Shown here piece after piece: positions 1-8,518 of a stretch of DNA of 64,000 bases (position 1 is the stretch's first letter; each line of letters begins with the position of its first letter). This stretch comes from CAVQWT01 sp963717705. Lineage in GTDB: Bacteria; Pseudomonadota; Gammaproteobacteria; Burkholderiales; Casimicrobiaceae. Made by a program: the position numbers and the translations under genes. The DNA lies in NCBI GenBank assembly GCA_963717705.1, contig CAVQWT010000004.1, positions 62,001 to 126,000 of the forward strand, written 5' to 3'. The notes beneath the pieces are model-generated. The model saw only the letters and a list, made by a program, of their open reading frames with translations, searched no databases and was not told the DNA's origin.

Positions 1-1727
1 TACGACGTCGTCATCGGATCGAGGTCGAGGCCGAGCGCGCCGACGCGCGCCAGCACCGGCGGCAGGTCGGGTTCCTCGCGAAAGCCGAAGCGCACATCCA
101 GCCGGAAGATGCTCGGCGCCAGCCGCGTCAACCTGATGCGCTCGGCGTCGGCCACGTACGGCACGTCCTCGTTGACCACACGCAGGAACACCGTTTGCTC
201 GTGCATGACCTTGTAGTGCTTGAGGTTGTGGAACAGGGCGCTGGGCACGATGCTCGGGTCGGAGGTCAGGTAGACCGCCGTTCCGGAGACGCGCGGGGCA
301 TCCGGCTGCGGAGCGGCCAGGAAGCCGTCCATCGGCAGGTCGATCTGGCGGCGCTGCTCGGCCACTAGGCCGCTGCCGCGCTTCCAGGTCGTGAGCAGCA
401 CGAAGAGGACGGCGCCTAGCACCAGCGGGAACCAGCCGCCATGGGCGATCTTGGTCAGGTTGGAGGCGAAGAACGAGAATTCGAGCAGCGCGAAGCCGCA
501 CAGCGCGACCAGCAACGGAGCGCGGAAGCGGCCGCGAGCGGAGAGCGCGACGAACGCGGTGAGCAGCGTCGTGATGATCATCGTGCCCGACACGGCGATG
601 CCGTACGCGGCTGCAAGCGCACCGGACGAGCGGAACTCGACCACCAGCAGCAGCACCGCGGCCAGCATCAGCCAGTTGACGCTGGGGATGTAGATCTGCC
701 CGCGCTCGCGGTCGGACGTGTGCAGGATGCGCACCCTGGGCATGTAGCCGAGGCGTGAAGCCTGCAGCGTCATCGAATAGGCACCCGAGATCGTTGCCTG
801 GGACGCGATCACCGTGGCCATCGTCGCAAGCACGACGAGCGGAATGAGCAGCCAGTCCGGCGCCAGCAGGTAGAAGGGATTCTTCACGGCTTCGGCGTCG
901 CGCAGCACGAGCGCGCCCTGTCCGAAGTAGTTGAGCAGCAGCGCCGGCCAGACCAGGCCGTACCACGCGACGCGCACCGCGCGGGCGCCGAAGTGACCCA
1001 TGTCGGCGTACAGCGCCTCGCCGCCCGTCAGCGCGAGGAAGACGGCCGCGAGCAGCAGGAAGGCGGCGCCCGGCCGGTCGATCGCGAAGCCGATCGCGTG
1101 ACCTGGATGCAGCGCGTTCAGCACCTGCGGGGTCTCGGCAATGGAGACGCTGCCGAGGATCGCGAGGACGGCAAACCAGAGGAGCGTGATCGGCCCGAAC
1201 AGCGCGCCGACCCTGCCGGTGCCATGCTTCTGGATCATGAACAGCGCGATCAGTATTCCGGCGGTGATCGGGAGGATCATGTTCTCGAACTGCGGCGTGG
1301 CCACCGAGATGCCCTCGACCGCGGACAGCACGGATATCGCGGGGGTGATGATCGCGTCGCCGTAGAACAGCGCGGCGGCGAAGATGCCGGCGCCGATGAC
1401 CCACGCAGCCAGCCGGGGCCGCCGCTCCGCCTGGTGGTGCGCGAGCGCTGTCAGCGCCAGCACGCCGCCTTCGCCGTCGTTGTCGTACTTGAGGACCAGC
1501 CAGACGTACTTGACCGATATGATCAGCATGATCGACCAGAACAATGCCGACAGCGTGGCCAGCACGTTGGTCTCGGTGACGGCAAGCGCGTGCGGACCGT
1601 TGAAGGCCTCCTTGAATGCATACAGCGGGCTGGTACCGATGTCGCCGTAGACGACGCCGAGCGCGCCCAGGGCCAGCATCGCCAGGCCGCTCTTGCGCGG
1701 GTTGGCGGCAGAGGAGAGGTGATTCAT
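1..1727 (-). CDS. kup: Kup-family low-affinity potassium uptake protein (3' end outside window)
   Basis: Inner-membrane K+/H+ symporter of the KUP/HAK/KT family. About 575 residues are present; the C-terminal end lies beyond base 1. The N-terminus carries the family hallmark GVVYGDIGTSPLYAF (about residues 23-37), followed by many hydrophobic segments, and the visible end (FGFREEPDLPPVL) matches the soluble C-terminal region of Kup, so probably only some 50 residues are missing. The start ATG at 1727 is 48 bases after the kdpE stop, so kup appears to be the last gene of a kdpD-kdpE-kup unit. That is unusual, because KdpDE normally controls kdpFABC. No frameshift was noticed. Confidence 0.93.
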   Translation of the reverse strand, partial: MNHLSSAANPRKSGLAMLALGALGVVYGDIGTSPLYAFKEAFNGPHALAVTETNVLATLSALFWSIMLIISVKYVWLVLKYDNDGEGGVLALTALAHHQAERRPRLAAWVIGAGIFAAALFYGDAIITPAISVLSAVEGISVATPQFENMILPITAGILIALFMIQKHGTGRVGALFGPITLLWFAVLAILGSVSIAETPQVLNALHPGHAIGFAIDRPGAAFLLLAAVFLALTGGEALYADMGHFGARAVRVAWYGLVWPALLLNYFGQGALVLRDAEAVKNPFYLLAPDWLLIPLVVLATMATVIASQATISGAYSMTLQASRLGYMPRVRILHTSDRERGQIYIPSVNWLMLAAVLLLVVEFRSSGALAAAYGIAVSGTMIITTLLTAFVALSARGRFRAPLLVALCGFALLEFSFFASNLTKIAHGGWFPLVLGAVLFVLLTTWKRGSGLVAEQRRQIDLPMDGFLAAPQPDAPRVSGTAVYLTSDPSIVPSALFHNLKHYKVMHEQTVFLRVVNEDVPYVADAERIRLTRLAPSIFRLDVRFGFREEPDLPPVLARVGALGLDLDPMTTS

Positions 1728-1775
1728 GAGCGAATTCCCATCTGGTTGCCGGACGGTCCTGCGGCGGCAGAGAAG

Positions 1776-2471
1776 CTACAGCTGGAAGCGGTAGCCGACG
1801 CCGATCTCGGTCACGAAATGCCTTGGCTGCGCCGGGTCGACCTCGAGTTTCCGGCGCAGTCGTCCGACGTAGACGCGCAGGTAATGCGTGCTGTCGGAAT
1901 ACGCCGGCCCCCAAACCTCGCGCAGGAGGTGGCGATGGGTCAACACCTTGCCGGCGTTGGAGAGCATCACGACGAGCAGCTGGTACTCGATCGCCGTCAG
2001 ATGGACGGCTGCACCGGCGCGCGTGACCTGTCGGCGCGCGAGGTCGATCGCGACCTCGCCGAAGCGGACGAGCGGCTCGGCCTGGGCCGGCCCCGGGCGC
2101 AGGCGCCGCAGCAACGCCCGGGTCCGCGCCAGGAGCTCGCCGACCGAAAACGGCTTGGTAAGATAGTCGTCGGCGCCGGCATCGAGCGCGTCGATCTTGT
2201 CCTGCTCGCTGGAACGGGCGGAGAGAACCAGCACCGGTGTCGACGACCAGGCGCGCAGGGCGAGGATGAACTGCGCACCGTCGCCGTCCGGGAGCCCGAG
2301 GTCGAGCACCACCAGGTCGGGCTTGCGCGTTCCCGCTTCGATCAGCCCCTGCGCCACGGTGTCGGCCTCGAACACGCGGTGTCCTTCGCGCTCCAGCGCC
2401 TGGCGGACGAAGCGCCGGATCTGCTGCTCGTCCTCGACGACGAGAATGCTGGTGGGGGTGCCGATGCTCAT
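1776..2471 (-). CDS. kdpE: KdpE-type OmpR-family response regulator
   Basis: Cytoplasmic DNA-binding response regulator of 231 residues. The receiver domain (about 8-120) has the acidic pair E13/D14, phosphoacceptor D57 in LVVLDLGLPDGDG and the TKPF lysine; the C-terminal half is an OmpR/PhoB winged helix (TAIEYQLLVVM...GYRF). KdpE rather than another OmpR member is chosen because the gene overlaps a KdpD-like kinase by ATGA and precedes a K+ transporter. The start ATG at 2471 is set by that overlap. It probably answers to the kinase encoded immediately upstream and may control kup. Confidence 0.9.
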   Translation of the reverse strand: MSIGTPTSILVVEDEQQIRRFVRQALEREGHRVFEADTVAQGLIEAGTRKPDLVVLDLGLPDGDGAQFILALRAWSSTPVLVLSARSSEQDKIDALDAGADDYLTKPFSVGELLARTRALLRRLRPGPAQAEPLVRFGEVAIDLARRQVTRAGAAVHLTAIEYQLLVVMLSNAGKVLTHRHLLREVWGPAYSDSTHYLRVYVGRLRRKLEVDPAQPRHFVTEIGVGYRFQL

Positions 2472-4039
2472 GCCGGCCCTGCTTCCGGGCCGTCGCCGGC
2501 TTCGGGCTCGATGTCGGGTGCGCCACCGGTGGGCAGCCGAACCCGGACACAGGCGCCGCCGCCGTCCCGGTTCGACGCGTCGATGCTTCCGGCGTGGGCT
2601 TCGACGATCGCTCGGCTGATGGCGAGGCCGAGCCCGACCCCGGCTACCGGGGATTCCGTCGCGCCCCGTTCGAACAGGTCGAAGACGCGCGGCAGGCTGC
2701 CGGACGGAAAGCCGCTGCCCCGGTCGCTGACCGACAACGTCAACCAATGTCGCTCGGTGGCGGCGGCAATGGTGATTTCAGCGCCCGTGGGGGCGAATTT
2801 GGCTGCATTCTCCAGCAGGTTGCACAGAACGCGTTCCATCAGCACGGCATCGATCGCCACCAGCGGAAGATCGGGTGCGAGCTCGACACGCACCGGGTTC
2901 CCGCGCAGTGTCAGGCCGGCAGCCCGGATGCTGGCGCCGATGACTTCCTCGATGGGCTGCCACTCGAGGCGCAGCGGCACCTTGCCGGCCTGCAACCGGG
3001 CCATGTCGAGCAGATTGGTGACCATGCCGTGCAGATGCATCGCCTGGTCCCTGATCGCCCGCGCGGTTTCGCGTTCGGACTCGGGCAGCGCGGGGGTGGT
3101 TCCGGCGAGGGAGTCCGCGAGGCCGTAGAGGGCGGTCAACGGAGTGCGGATATCGTGCGAAATCGCCGAAAGCAGCGAACTGCGCAGGCGTTCCGATTGC
3201 GCTTCGAGCTGGCTGCATTGCGCTACCTCGACGAAATGCACACGCTCGAGCGCGATGGCGGCAAGCGAGGCGACGGCTTCCAGCAACGGACGATCCAGCG
3301 TTGCCGGGGGATCCGTGGGTGTGTGCCGGGATGAATGCGCCGTCACGTGGAGAACTCCGCGACAGCGGGTCGAGCCGGCCAGCGGCAGCAGCAAGCGGAG
3401 GCCATCGGAGGCGCCTATCTCGCGGGAGGCGATGGTTTCGCGGCTGTGGAACACGGCGCTTGCGCTCAATTGTTCGGTCATGGTCAACGCCGCCGCAGAG
3501 GGGTCGCCATCGATCCGAAACACCTGCAGCGTTTCGTGGTCGTCCGGCAGCAGGAACATGGCTTGGCCACCGGCGTGCTGTGCAATGAACCTGACCGTCT
3601 CCTCGACCACCTGCGCTGGCGTGACCGAACCCGCGAGGGCCTTGGCGAGCGAATACAGCGCCCGCGTGCGACGCTCCCTCGCTATCGCCTCGTCGGTGCC
3701 GGACTTGAGCCCGGCGGTCAGGTGGCTGATGAACAGCGCGACGGCGAGCATTACCGCGAACGTCACCAGGTACTGCGCATCGCTGACCGCGAAGGAGATC
3801 TGCGGCGGGACGAAGAAGAAGTCGAACAGCGCGACGCTGGCGAAGCTGGCCAGGATCGCCTGCGTGCGGCCCAGAAAAGCGGCAACCAGAACCACGGTCA
3901 GCAGGAAGAGCATCACCGTGTTGGCGAGGTCCAGCGTGCCGTGCAGCGGCCAGGCGACGGCGGCCGTCAGCGCGCAGGCGGCCAGCGCGAGCAGGTGGCG
4001 TAGCGGGGCGGACAGGCTGCGTTTGGGAGCGGGCGTCAT
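2468..4039 (-). CDS. kdpD: Shortened KdpD-like sensor histidine kinase
   Basis: Membrane histidine kinase of 523 residues from the ATG at 4039. It has the four-helix DUF4118 membrane block (about residues 15-110), a GAF-like region, HisKA with SHDIRTPLTALYG (His near 294) and a HATPase domain ending with GLGLAISRAIVEAHAG. Full KdpD is near 900 residues; the cytoplasmic KdpD sensor domain and the Usp domain that normally precede the membrane helices are absent. The frame is open upstream to about 4294 but that part has no family-like content, so this looks like a genuinely short form rather than a wrong start. It overlaps kdpE by ATGA. Without the N-terminal domains, K+ and c-di-AMP sensing described for KdpD may be altered (inference). 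Confidence 0.85.
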   Translation of the reverse strand: MTPAPKRSLSAPLRHLLALAACALTAAVAWPLHGTLDLANTVMLFLLTVVLVAAFLGRTQAILASFASVALFDFFFVPPQISFAVSDAQYLVTFAVMLAVALFISHLTAGLKSGTDEAIARERRTRALYSLAKALAGSVTPAQVVEETVRFIAQHAGGQAMFLLPDDHETLQVFRIDGDPSAAALTMTEQLSASAVFHSRETIASREIGASDGLRLLLPLAGSTRCRGVLHVTAHSSRHTPTDPPATLDRPLLEAVASLAAIALERVHFVEVAQCSQLEAQSERLRSSLLSAISHDIRTPLTALYGLADSLAGTTPALPESERETARAIRDQAMHLHGMVTNLLDMARLQAGKVPLRLEWQPIEEVIGASIRAAGLTLRGNPVRVELAPDLPLVAIDAVLMERVLCNLLENAAKFAPTGAEITIAAATERHWLTLSVSDRGSGFPSGSLPRVFDLFERGATESPVAGVGLGLAISRAIVEAHAGSIDASNRDGGGACVRVRLPTGGAPDIEPEAGDGPEAGPA

Positions 4040-4387
4040 TCGCGAACAGTTGGCGATCCGTGCGTCGAAGCTTAGCGCGCGCTCCGTAAAGTTGGCGAAT
4101 AGTCTGGGCCCGCCGACGTAAATGCGGTGTAAATGGCAAGGGTCGGCGCGATGGCCAATGGTTGCCGAGGCCACGTCGGCGGTGATGCGGTCGCTCGTGG
4201 TCACCGCGCGCCCGGCGAGCGGTCGGAAGTCGCGCCGGGCGTGCGGCCCGGGGCGCTGGGATCCGGCGGTTGACCGGCCCGGCCGCTGCCCCAATACTCC
4301 GGCCCATACGATCGCGCTGCCGGCCCGTCAGTGAAGCGGCCGCGCTGCCACCGGCTTGTTCACAACCACCCTGCGGAAACGTCACCA
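4040..4387. other. Intergenic region between kdpD and a small divergent gene
   Basis: This 348-base gap separates divergent genes and should contain both promoters. It holds the GTAAATG direct repeats listed separately. Open frames running through it have no recognisable protein content. I see no clear sigma-70 promoter, RNA gene or terminator. Confidence 0.5.
4118..4135. promoter_or_regulatory. Tandem GTAAATG repeats, possible KdpE/OmpR-type operator
   Basis: Two perfect GTAAATG copies start at 4118 and 4129, i.e. 11 bases apart (one helical turn), with a related GTAAAG at 4086. OmpR/PhoB-family regulators typically bind two direct repeats at this spacing. The site lies about 80 bases upstream of the kdpD start. 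Autoregulation by KdpE is inferred, not shown. Confidence 0.4.
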
Positions 4388-4654
4388 ATGAACAACGAGA
4401 AGATCACCGTCCGCGCGACGCAGAGCGGCCAGACGATGGAAGTCGTCGTGCTCAGCAAGCGCGCCGAGCGCATCGAGGTCGTCCTCGGCGAGGGCGTCCA
4501 CAGCGTCCGCTGCGAGCTGCTGCCGACGCGCACCGCGCAGGCCTACGCCGGCAGCGTCATGGGCCGCGAGATCGTCTACGAGCGCAGCCGGGCGCAGGTC
4601 CAGGCCGACATCGACCGGCTCGATCCGGGCGTGCGCCACGACTACCGGCGCTGA
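4388..4654 (+). CDS. Small conserved-type hypothetical protein
   Basis: 88 residues from the ATG at 4388, ending in DPGVRHDYRR. No signal peptide, membrane segment or Cys motif; mixed charged and beta-type sequence with an EVVVLSK...IEVVLGEGVHSVRCEL core. I do not recognise a family. The frame could extend to an ATG at 4331, but the segment before MNNEKITV looks non-coding. It converges with the RIO kinase gene, 63 bases away. Codon use is like its neighbours, so it is probably real. Confidence 0.6.
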   Translation: MNNEKITVRATQSGQTMEVVVLSKRAERIEVVLGEGVHSVRCELLPTRTAQAYAGSVMGREIVYERSRAQVQADIDRLDPGVRHDYRR

Positions 4655-4717
4655 CGGGACCGGCTCCGGCCGCGGGTCGCCGCGGGCCGGCGGCGGCCTG
4701 ACCCTTCCGCCGCGACG

Positions 4718-5566
4718 CTACGTCGCGTCCTGCATCCGCAGCCGGCGGGCGGCTTCCTCGAAGCGCGCGTCGTCGATTTCCTGCATCACGCCCTCGAGAT
4801 CGACGGCCTTATCGACGCGCTCGAAGCGGCCGGTGAGCGGCGTGTCCGGCTGCAGGGCGCCGGCCTCGTACAGCGCCCAGATCTCGGCGCCGTAATCGGT
4901 CGCCAGCAGCTCGGGAGCGTAGCGGCCGAAGTAGCCGCGCAGGTTGGCGACGTCGCGTTCCAGAATCTTCGGCGCGTGATTGTTGCCGGCCGCATCCACC
5001 GCCTGCGGCAGGTCGATGATCACCGGCCCGTCGCTGCCGACCAGGATGTTGTATTCGCTCAGATCGCCGTGGACGACGCCGGCGCACAGCATCCGCACGA
5101 CCTCGCGGATGAGGCGCTCGTGGAAGCTGCGCGCCAGCTCCGGCGTGAACTCGACGTCGTTGAGCCGGGGCGCGGCGTCGCCGTGCTCATCGGTGACGAG
5201 CTCCATCAGCAGCACGCCCTCGTGGAAATTGAACGGCCTCGGCACGCGCACGCCGGCGGCGGCGAGCCGGTACAGCGCGTCGACTTCGGCGTTCTGCCAG
5301 GCGGCTTCCTGCGACTTGCGGCCGAAGCGCGTGCCCTTGGCCATGGCCCGCGCGGCCCGCGTGTTCTTGGTCTTGCGGTTCTCGGTGTAGTCGACCGCCT
5401 GCCGGAAGCTGCGCTTGTCGGCTTCCTTGTAGACCTTGGCGCAGCGGGTGTCGTCGCCGCAGCGCACGACGAAGACCATCGCCTCCTTGCCGCTCATCAA
5501 TTGCCTGACGACGCCGTCGATGAGGCCGTCGGCGACGAGCGGTTGGAGTCGTTTCGGGGTTCTCAT
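4718..5566 (-). CDS. RIO-type (RIO1-like) serine protein kinase
   Basis: Atypical protein kinase of 282 residues. It shows the RIO nucleotide loop (SGKEAMVF, 25-32), the ATP-anchoring lysine (CAKVYK, K44), catalytic HGDLSEYN (166-173, D168) and the metal-binding IDLPQ (D185). In archaea and eukaryotes RIO1 acts in small ribosomal subunit maturation; the role of bacterial stand-alone RIO kinases is poorly defined, and no ribosomal gene is nearby. The start ATG at 5566 sits just after an inverted repeat (5574-5597). The gene stands alone between the SOUL gene upstream and the convergent small gene. Confidence 0.88.
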   Translation of the reverse strand: MRTPKRLQPLVADGLIDGVVRQLMSGKEAMVFVVRCGDDTRCAKVYKEADKRSFRQAVDYTENRKTKNTRAARAMAKGTRFGRKSQEAAWQNAEVDALYRLAAAGVRVPRPFNFHEGVLLMELVTDEHGDAAPRLNDVEFTPELARSFHERLIREVVRMLCAGVVHGDLSEYNILVGSDGPVIIDLPQAVDAAGNNHAPKILERDVANLRGYFGRYAPELLATDYGAEIWALYEAGALQPDTPLTGRFERVDKAVDLEGVMQEIDDARFEEAARRLRMQDAT

Positions 5567-5573
5567 GGCAGCA

Positions 5574-5597
5574 GGTACGTCCGACCCGGAATGTACC
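5574..5597. repeat. Imperfect inverted repeat in the RIO kinase leader
   Basis: GGTACGTCCG and CGGAATGTACC form an imperfect palindrome with a four-base centre, ending eight bases before the RIO kinase start codon. It could be an operator or an mRNA hairpin occluding the ribosome site. No regulator can be named. Confidence 0.3.
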
Positions 5598-5690
5598 TCT
5601 TTCGGCGTCGATCCGCTGCCGCACGCGGCTCTCGGTGCACGGGACTCCCCGGATCGTGCAGTCGACGACCCCGGTCCGCGACCGCCGCGG

Positions 5691-6296
5691 TCAATCGAGG
5701 TCGAGCCAGATCTCGTTGCGGCGCATGAACCACGGCATCCAGGGCGGGTCGTAGCGCGCCCATACCGGCTCCCCGTGCCACTTGACCCCGTCGCGCGCGA
5801 GGGCCGTCTTCAGCGCCTGCAGGTGCGTGTCGTAGCGGTCCTGCGACCAGGTGCCGGTGTAGCGCACGACGGCGACCGTCCGGGCCGGGACCGCCCGCAA
5901 CTGCACCCGCGGGTCGTTCGGCTCGGGCAGCGTTTCCAGCGTCCATTCCCGGGGCATCGCGAACTGCACGACGTTGCCGCCGGGACCTGCGCTCTGCGCG
6001 ACCGGCGCGGTCATCGCGATCTTGACCGGCGCCTGGGCCACCGGCGCGGTCATCGCGATCTTGCGGGCCCCCTTGTTGCCTCCGAAGATGTACTCCGCGA
6101 GGATCCGGAAGCCCTGGTTCCCCGCCTCCGCGGCGTCGCCATCGACGAGTGTCTCGGCCACCAGATGGGGCTCGATCCGGCGGACTTCATAGGCATCGTT
6201 GGTGCGTACGACGGAGTAGGGGAGTTCATCGACGGCCATGGCGGGACTCCAAACGGCCAGCATCAGGCAGGCGGCCAGGTAGCGAAAGGGGTTCAT
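5691..6296 (-). CDS. SOUL-family heme-binding-like protein, exported
   Basis: 201 residues from the ATG at 6296, beginning with a signal peptide (MNPFRYLAACLMLAVWSPAMA, probable cleavage after AMA). The SOUL/HBP fold is indicated by YEVRRIEP near the mature N-terminus, two copies of KIAMTAPVAQ and a C-terminal RRNEIWLDLD. The two KIAMTAPV copies are a 39-base in-frame near repeat (6001-6024 and 6040-6063); paired copies are common in bacterial SOUL proteins. Function in bacteria is uncertain; heme or other tetrapyrrole binding in the periplasm is a family-level guess. An upstream Met in frame would destroy the signal peptide and was not chosen. Confidence 0.85.
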   Translation of the reverse strand: MNPFRYLAACLMLAVWSPAMAVDELPYSVVRTNDAYEVRRIEPHLVAETLVDGDAAEAGNQGFRILAEYIFGGNKGARKIAMTAPVAQAPVKIAMTAPVAQSAGPGGNVVQFAMPREWTLETLPEPNDPRVQLRAVPARTVAVVRYTGTWSQDRYDTHLQALKTALARDGVKWHGEPVWARYDPPWMPWFMRRNEIWLDLD

Positions 6297-6630
6297 GGTG
6301 ACAGTCAGGCGCCGGGCGCCGATCGTGGTGGTCTTGTGCATGCTGAACGATACCCGGAACTCCCCGCGTGGTCTGTTCGCCATCGCACGCAGCACGGCAG
6401 CCCGAGACGCCGCAGTGTTCGCTGCCGCACCGACCGTCCGGGCGCACGGATGCAGAGTGGCCACAGCGATGCGGACCACGGGGTCTGGATCATTCATTCC
6501 CGCAGGAGCGTTCATGATTGCCTTGTTCACCCGTACTGCCGGCGCGACCATGCCGCTGGCCGAGCCTCCCGCAGCAGGGCCCCAACCGCGCGGGTCCCTC
6601 GCGCATCGCAACGTCCCAACGGAGAACACC

Positions 6631-6903
6631 ATGCCCAGCCACTTCCGCATGTTTGCCCTTTGCGCAGCCGCCGCACTGTTCGCTACCGCATGCAGCAGGA
6701 CCGACACCCCTCCGCAGCCGAATGCCGTCGCGCCCGTCGCCTCGGCTCCGGGGACCCCCGCGGCGCCGGTGGTCCCGGTGCCGGACATGCCCGATCCGAA
6801 GGTGCCCAAGGGCGCCGAGGCGCCGGCGCCGATGCCGGGACAGGGCGGTGATCAATCGAGCCCGGCGTTCAAGGACGGTGGCAAGGCCGATCCGCACAAG
6901 TAG
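6631..6903 (+). CDS. Small proline-rich lipoprotein
   Basis: 90 residues from the ATG at 6631, preceded by GGAG at good spacing. The N-terminus MPSHFRMFALCAAAALFATAC is a lipoprotein signal peptide with the acylated Cys in ATAC; the rest is a Pro/Ala-rich linker ending in GGKADPHK with no domain. Probably an outer- or inner-membrane lipoprotein of unknown role. The open frame extends to 6295 but the earlier part has no signal-like start. It converges with the Crp-type regulator 20 bases downstream. Confidence 0.65.
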   Translation: MPSHFRMFALCAAAALFATACSRTDTPPQPNAVAPVASAPGTPAAPVVPVPDMPDPKVPKGAEAPAPMPGQGGDQSSPAFKDGGKADPHK

Positions 6904-6923
6904 CGCCCGCCCGCCAACGCCGG

Positions 6924-7667
6924 CTATGCGGCCTTGGAATGGCCGCTGTGGCGGTACCGCACGTCGGGCATCAGCCGGTCCAGTTCCTTCCTGACGACGG
7001 CGTAGCACTCGCAGGCACCGGCTTCCAGCCCGGACCGGTGAAGCACCGCGATGTGACCGCGGCGATAGCGGATGACGCCCGCGCGCTGCAGCCGTCCCGC
7101 GGCCTCGGTGACGCCCTCGCGGCGCACGCCGAGGGCGCTGGCGACCAGTTCCTGCGTCATGACCAGCTCGTTCGACGGCAGGCGATCGAGGGTCAGCAAC
7201 AGCCACCGGCACAGCTGCTGCTCGATCGAGTGATGCCGGTTGCACGCCGCCGTCTGGCACATCTGCGTGAGTAGCGCCTGGGTATAGCGAAGCAGCAGGC
7301 CCTGCATCAGCCCGCCGCGGTTGAATTCGTCCTTCAGCAGCTTCCCCGGCAGGCGGTAACCGTGGCCGGCGGTCTGCACGACCGCCGAGCTGGGCGTGGT
7401 GTCGCCCCCCATGAACAGCGAGATGCCGAGCATGCCTTCGTTGCCGACACCGGCGATTTCAGCCGACGAGCCGGATTCCATCACGTACAGCAGCGAGACG
7501 ATGGCGGTGGTGGGGAAGATGACGTGCTTCAACTGGCCGCCCGGTTCGTACAGGGTGTCGCCCAGCAGCATCGGGACCAGTTCCAGATGGGGGGCCAGGC
7601 GCCCGAATTCCGCTTCGGGCAGCGCCGCGAGCAGGTGGTTCTGGTCGGGACTGTGCGGGAACGGCAT
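6924..7667 (-). CDS. Crp/Fnr-family transcriptional regulator
   Basis: 247 residues: cyclic-nucleotide-type beta-barrel (about 15-135, with GVGNEGMLGISLFMGG) and a C-terminal Crp-type helix-turn-helix (MTQELVASALGVRREGVTEAAGRLQ). There is no Fnr-type Cys cluster, so direct O2 sensing by an Fe-S centre is unlikely. The start is seven bases after the restored stop of the response regulator-PAS gene, so it is the third gene of the unit beginning with the hybrid kinase at 10224. Members of this subgroup are often dispersed stress regulators; the target genes are unknown. Confidence 0.85.
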   Translation of the reverse strand: MPFPHSPDQNHLLAALPEAEFGRLAPHLELVPMLLGDTLYEPGGQLKHVIFPTTAIVSLLYVMESGSSAEIAGVGNEGMLGISLFMGGDTTPSSAVVQTAGHGYRLPGKLLKDEFNRGGLMQGLLLRYTQALLTQMCQTAACNRHHSIEQQLCRWLLLTLDRLPSNELVMTQELVASALGVRREGVTEAAGRLQRAGVIRYRRGHIAVLHRSGLEAGACECYAVVRKELDRLMPDVRYRHSGHSKAA

Positions 7668-7674
7668 TGGCAGC

Positions 7675-8518
7675 CTAGCGCGGCTCGCTGTCGGGATTCC
7701 GGGCGGTCAGCTCGACGCCGATCCCGCGGTATCCGATGAAGCGGCAGGACTTGGTTGAACATCGGCTCCCCGCTGACCTGGAACTGCTGTTTGGAGCCGT
7801 CGGCGTTGACGCGGCTGAACACGAAATCCAGGAACGGCTGCCGGTTGGCGATCCTTGCTTGGAGGGCTTCCCGTTGCACTTGGTTCCACCCGGTCGCAGC
7901 ATCGCTGCCCGGCCCGTCCGCGAACGCGTCGACCCGCACGCCCAGCATTTCCAGGACCGGACCGGACACCTTGGTGAACTGGCCCGTCTCGTCCTGCTCC
8001 CAGTACCAGTCGGAAGCCAACTCGGTGAGGCTCCGGTAACGCGCCTCGCTCTCGCGCAATTCCGCCGTCCGCTCCTGCACCGCCTCTTCCAGCGCCTTGC
8101 TGTAGTCCCCGAGCTGCCTGTAGAGCAGCCGGACCTCCAGCATGTTGTGGATTCGAGTCTTGACCTCGATCAGGTCGAACGGCTTGCTGATGAAGTCCTT
8201 GGCGCCGGCCTGCAGCGCGCGCAGCTTGTGACCCGGCTGCGCAGTGAGCACGATGACCGGGAGGTAGCCGTCGGCGTCGTTGGTCTTCAGTCCCTCCATC
8301 ACCTGGAATCCATCCATCCCCGGCATCTGCAGGTCCAGCAGGATCAGGTCGTAGCGGTTACGGCGATGCAGCGCGCAGACCTCCTTCGGGTTCATCGTCG
8401 AGGCGACGCGGGTGTAGCCGGCCTCGGCAAGCAACTGCTCGAGCAGACTGACGTTGGGCTGCTGGTCGTCGACGATCAGGATGCTGGCGTCGAGAATGTC
8501 AGGTGTGCCGACCATCAT
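7675..8518 (-). pseudogene. Response regulator with C-terminal PAS domain, frameshifted
   Basis: Receiver domain (phosphoacceptor D62 in LILLDLQMPGMDG, K in SKPFD), a coiled linker (EEAVQERTAELRESEARY) and a PAS domain. The PAS frame breaks at 7748-7756: up to MFNQ one frame is used, then SCRFIGYRGIGVELTAR continues in another. Removing one base joins them at exactly the spacing of ordinary PAS domains (PxFDxxGRFxGYRG), giving 280 residues with a stop at 7675, seven bases before the next gene. Unrepaired, the protein runs out of frame deep into the Crp gene. It overlaps the hybrid kinase stop by ATGA. A sequencing error or a recent mutation are both possible. Confidence 0.8.

Noticed and set aside
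993..3128. Long plus-strand open frame opposite kup, kdpE and kdpD
   Set aside because: High-GC shadow frame; the opposite strand carries recognisable Kup, KdpE and KdpD motifs, and this frame has none.
6001..6063. Tandem 39-base repeat in the SOUL gene as a novel duplication
   Set aside because: Paired KIAMTAPV copies are common in bacterial SOUL-family proteins.
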